From Megalonaias nervosa (lineage: Eukaryota; Mollusca; Bivalvia; Unionida; Unionidae), in contig JAECUM010003728.1 in the NCBI GenBank assembly GCA_016617855.1, positions 62,001 through 126,000 of the forward strand: DNA of 64,000 bases, written 5' to 3'. Below, piece by piece: positions 60,241-64,000 of the stretch. Below the pieces are notes generated by a model, which saw only the letters and a program-made list of their open reading frames with translations, was not told the DNA's origin and did not search any database. The number at the start of each line of letters is the position of its first letter. The first letter of the stretch is position 1. Made by a program: the position numbers and the translations under genes.

Positions 60241-63171
60241 CCTATATTGAAGATCACAGCTATGTATTTATGTAATGCTAGCTACCTTTATACTTCCATT
60301 CTGCGTGTGTGTTTGTGTTGTATTCTTTCCTCTTTTTCCCCCTTTTATCTCATTGTGTTAGATTTATTTGCAATACTGCATTCTACATCATCGCAATATA
60401 GTTATGTAACTAGTATTATGTACCTAAGGCCTTCATTACGAGTAAACTATTGTCACTGTCATTACATTGCTCTTTCTTCTTTTTCTCTGTGACTTAGCAT
60501 TTCTCCATCGTTTTGTCTTCCTGCCTCGATATTTCCTCTCTGCCTTTGGGTTTACCTCTTCTTTTCCTGATTCTGAATTGCAGTATCATGATTTCCTTCT
60601 GAATTTCAAAGCTTTGGTTTTTATGGTTCCGTTTGTGTTGTACCTGTAATTTATTGATTTCCTGCCCAAATCAGAAACGTTCTTACTAATCAAACCCAAA
60701 GGATTATCATGCAAAATCTCAATGCCTAGATACTGACGATTCAGAAACAAAGTTCTACACTTTAGATGACATTGAAAAAGCGTTCTGTTTTCACCAATGT
60801 TTTCTCAAATATGTGAAATTAAAGTCTATACTAGGGACAACGATATTTCCTAAACAAAGTCAGTTGAAATTGTAATGACTATTTTTTATGTCTCCGAAAT
60901 GTTTATAAAATATTCAGACCCCAAGCAAGCCCCCAATTTCTATTATGACTTTGTGGTCTTATGATGAGTAAATGAAAGAAGCGAAACCAAGAAATTTAGT
61001 AAAATTAACTGATAATTTGTTTCTTTAAGTTGCAAAGGGATAATTTTAGAGAAACAGCACTGTGTGTCAATATCAGACGGAAGAAATAATAACCTTGGGG
61101 AAAAATTAGGAACGGCTGATTACGATTGTTCAGTTTAACTTAAGGCATACACCATGGAAGTAATGTTGAATTTAAAGTAAGGACACCATGGAAGTAATGT
61201 TGAATTTAAAGTAAGGACTTTGGGCGAATTTCCTTAGTCCGAGATTTTCCTGCTAGAGGGGCAAGACTCGTCTGACTCCGGGGAAAAAATCTAGAGTAGT
61301 TCTTTTCTCGTTGAGACAGGTAATGTGACCAGTTGGCTGTCTTGTAGGCAAACACAGGCGGTTAGTGCACATTTTCTTGGAAAGAACAGCATTAAGCTAC
61401 GCAATTTTAATTTTTCATGCAATTTTCTATTTTGTGTGTTTTGTTTTGTGCATATGAATTTAATATGCATCGTTTATTCCATTTCATGGGAAGCTGTTGA
61501 TCTATTAGAGTTGTTTATGCAATTTCTTTCTTTAATTTTATAGTTAACTAGTTTATTGATAGAAATGACTGATTGCATGCGATCCAAATTTTCAGATGTG
61601 TAGGATTTCATAGGGTTATATGAATTAATTTCTTTTGTCTGTTAGGACGATACTGATTATCGTGAGTTAATGATAACTGCATATTTATATCTGCTTTTCT
61701 AATGCTTAAATAATCTTGTAGGCTAGGGATTGTGGTGAGCTAGAAGTTGGTGAATCTTATGCAATAGTAATCGATAGCATCTATCTTATTGAGTGGAACT
61801 GACTAGGTTAGATGTCTGAAGAGTCATGTGTTAGCGTATCCAGAGAGATACGGGAATGTTTGTTTATATGCACCGGTCACGTTAATGTATGGTCAGTTGC
61901 TGTGAAGCGAGGGTGATGAGCTGTCAAACTAAGTCAGACTTAAATGTACATTACAGGGGTCGTTTGTAACTAGAGATAACGATTGTACTTTACTCAAAAT
62001 ACAATCTAAATTTATAAGGACCATTAACCGTTAAGGTCACCTTATGTCAGAATTTATGCAGTGTTTGGATAGCTAGTTTATGTTTTCTTAGTAACGAATG
62101 TGAAAGAATTTTATATACATATAGAAGATGATACAAATAGAGACTGAGTGGTAATCTTGCCATTCAGGGAAACAGCTATCTGGAACAGTCTGTGACAGTC
62201 CGAAAGACGGAAGTCCGGATAAGAGATCAAGTGGTTAGGATAGAAGGATCAAGAAAGATCAAGTGTATACACGTTAAGGTAGGAAGACGTAGGATAAAAC
62301 AGAGACAAAGACAGGTAGCGACGCTAGGTGATGCAAACCAGGCGTGGACATTGTGTTCGTTTCACTACTCTCGTTATCATGATGAAATGAATAAATAATA
62401 GAACACTGCTATTGAAGTTCTGTAAACATAAATTTGTTTGAATTGCAGCTGACACAATTGGTTTGTGTCACTGATTAAATTGTTATTTTCTTGTCAAAAG
62501 GGGGCTCGAATTGTGTTATTTCTTTTCAATAGTTGTGTTCAGTTCTCTGTTGACGTTTTATCTATCCACTCACACCCGGCAATAAAATCGAGGGAGGTCA
62601 TCCTCTAGATAACAATAGCCAAATATAATTAACCACCGCTCTTTTGCGAAGAGGGAACACCGTTCAGGCAGAAAACGGAATCGTTGTCATGACCAAGAAG
62701 ATTTAAAGAAAAAAAAAAAAAAGAACCCCCCCCCCAACCATGCAGAGATGTTAATGAGAAGAAAAAATTGATTATATTAAGATTATTTATTGTTATGTTC
62801 GCCATTCTTGCCAATTCCTGTGATCGTACATTTATTTTCTCATTTTTGCGATGGCCGCGAGTGCCGCAGTGATCGATCACTCCGAAACAGATGATGCTAT
62901 AAACAAGGAAAGCAAAACGTGGTACTAAAAAATAAACTATCATGAAATAAATGTCTGCAGCCATTAAGAATTTTAATTTTGAATATCAGTGAAGGTATAG
63001 TGATGATTTAAAGTGTAAATGAACTTTTAATAAAACTTAAATTTCTTCGTGAGGGCCCCGAAACCGTTACCGCGAGGATATATATAAGGGTCTGGCTGGC
63101 CAGGATTGATTGATAATGAACTCAGGTTTTAATAAAAATTTTCTTTTGAGAGCTTATTCTAGTTGTAACTG

Positions 63172-63251
<80 letters not shown>

Positions 63252-63821
63252 AAAAAGAAATAAACAAAAAAGCAACAACAATAACAGCTACCCAAACCCG
63301 ACCCCAACCTCACCCCACCCCCGATACATTGTTTTGTAGATATGATTTCAGTCCCTTGACAGACTTGAGACTGAAAGACTCGTTGTAGAAATCAGCAGAT
63401 GACTCTTTGGCTCGGGATTGAAAGAATGTTTCAAACACATGTAGTTACAAAGTATGCAGCGGGACATACGGTTTTCTCTACACAAAAGCTGTCATCAAGA
63501 ATGTGTCTATATTTAATAAGTAAAACTGGACCATGAAAACTCAGACATTTTAAGGCTATTGAATGTTTAATTGTGTTTGCATAGTTTTACTATAGGAACT
63601 GAATTAGTACCGTGAGTCCTACTGGAAGGTGAAATCTACGCAGAATCGAATTTGTACTTAATTCAGCCTGGTGCTAAAAAGAAACCCTAATGTCATTGCC
63701 CCGGCTGCGGCCATATTGTTTTCGGACAAAGCCGCTAGCAACGCGTAGTAACACGGATGCTGGCAGCATTTTGAAATTTATAAACAAGCTATATATTTTT
63801 CTGGAAAAGTAATTATTTAAT
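60241..63821. other. No gene seen; duplications and homopolymers
   Basis: A 33-bp exact tandem duplication lies at about 61151-61216 (ACCATGGAAGTAATGTTGAA twice). Poly-A tracts of over 30 bases lie at 63180-63216 and 63219-63249. 61220-62470 has an LTR-like composition with an AATAAATAATAGAACACTGC near 62389, but no terminal repeats were matched. A CG-richer patch (63700-63760) precedes the THAP gene. Confidence 0.45.
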
Positions 63822-64000
63822 ATGGTGGCGACTAAAAATTGTTGCTATGGTTCATGTGCAAGTGCTTCGAGATACCAGAAAGATGGTGTTTGGTTCATTG
63901 GATTTGGAAACGGTCTTCCAAAGCCGGACAAGGAGACAGAAAGGTGTATGCAATGGGTACATCATTGCGGCTGCCGTGATTTTACCATAAACAATGTGAC
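63822..64000 (+). CDS. THAP-domain protein, first exon, cut by window edge
   Basis: ATG at 63822 opens a frame that is still open at the window end (59 complete codons). It reads MVATKNCCYGSCASASRY, then GVWFIGFGN, RCMQWVHHCGCRDFTINNV. This fits a THAP (C2CH) zinc domain: the first Cys pair as C-x3-C (residues 8 and 12), the F-x-F strand, the invariant Trp (residue 45), and CG-x-DF after it. The closing C-x2-H would lie beyond the window. THAP proteins bind DNA as transcription factors or as domesticated or live transposases, and the rest of the gene is needed to tell which. The start context AATATGGTGGCGAC resembles a YY1 site overlapping the initiator. The upstream 120 bases are CG-richer than the surroundings, which fits a promoter. 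Confidence 0.6.
   Translation, partial: MVATKNCCYGSCASASRYQKDGVWFIGFGNGLPKPDKETERCMQWVHHCGCRDFTINNV

Noticed and set aside
61220..62470. Possible solo LTR with AATAAA and direct repeats
   Set aside because: No matching second LTR, primer-binding site, TG...CA ends or target duplication could be identified by eye.

Overview
The window looks like repeat-rich, AT-rich nuclear DNA of an invertebrate, most likely a mollusc. The evidence is tRNA-derived SINEs, decayed non-LTR retrotransposons, C2H2 finger arrays with TGDKPFKCEVC linkers, long (TA)n and (CA)n tracts, and a dispersed motif (AAGGGAAATAACTCTGC near 31.1 kb) that I associate with molluscan repeats. The species is not identified. No bacterial-style gene organisation, CRISPR array, rRNA or convincing functional tRNA gene was seen.

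Two different decayed Polinton/Maverick (adintovirus-like) elements dominate. Element 1 (about 1-5.5 kb, left end outside the window) reads entirely on the + strand. It holds a small hydrophobic virion-type protein, a basic pX/Mu-like peptide, an adenain-like cysteine protease, a zinc-ribbon plus phospholipase A2 protein, a truncated retroviral-type integrase, and a protein-primed family B DNA polymerase with an endonuclease VII-like domain. Element 2 (about 27.1-35.0 kb) holds an A32-type packaging ATPase (-), a zinc-ribbon/PLA2 protein (+), a different integrase lineage (+), a conserved-looking unnamed protein (-), an uninterrupted HNH endonuclease with a NUMOD1-like tail (+), a small helical protein (+) and a jelly-roll capsid-type protein (-). 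All are broken by stops or frameshifts except the HNH gene.

The possible host genes are few. There is an uninterrupted 12-finger C2H2 exon (25.0-26.0 kb, -), an 8-finger C2H2 array with decayed edges (45.7-46.9 kb, +), a C2H2 relic (14.7-15.2 kb, -), and the first exon of a THAP-domain gene cut by the right window edge (63.8 kb, +). A perfect histone-type 3' stem-loop lies at 47.57 kb (-) with no recognisable histone gene beside it.

The rest is mobile-element debris and simple sequence. It includes a MULE-type transposase relic (16.1-16.9 kb), a 5'-truncated LINE with a 24-bp target duplication (17.4-18.2 kb), and a 28-bp minisatellite (18.6-21.5 kb) split by a hAT-like insertion with an exact 8-bp target duplication. 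A SINE family whose tails run into (CA)n tracts recurs at 11.2, 13.1, 24.8 and 38.1 kb. A 0.9-kb dispersed repeat is present at 9.2 and 37.1 kb, a 25-bp minisatellite at 51.6-52.3 kb, and LINE fragments at 42.9, 52.4, 54.9, 55.6-56.9 and 58.9-60.2 kb. Long stretches in between show no supportable gene.
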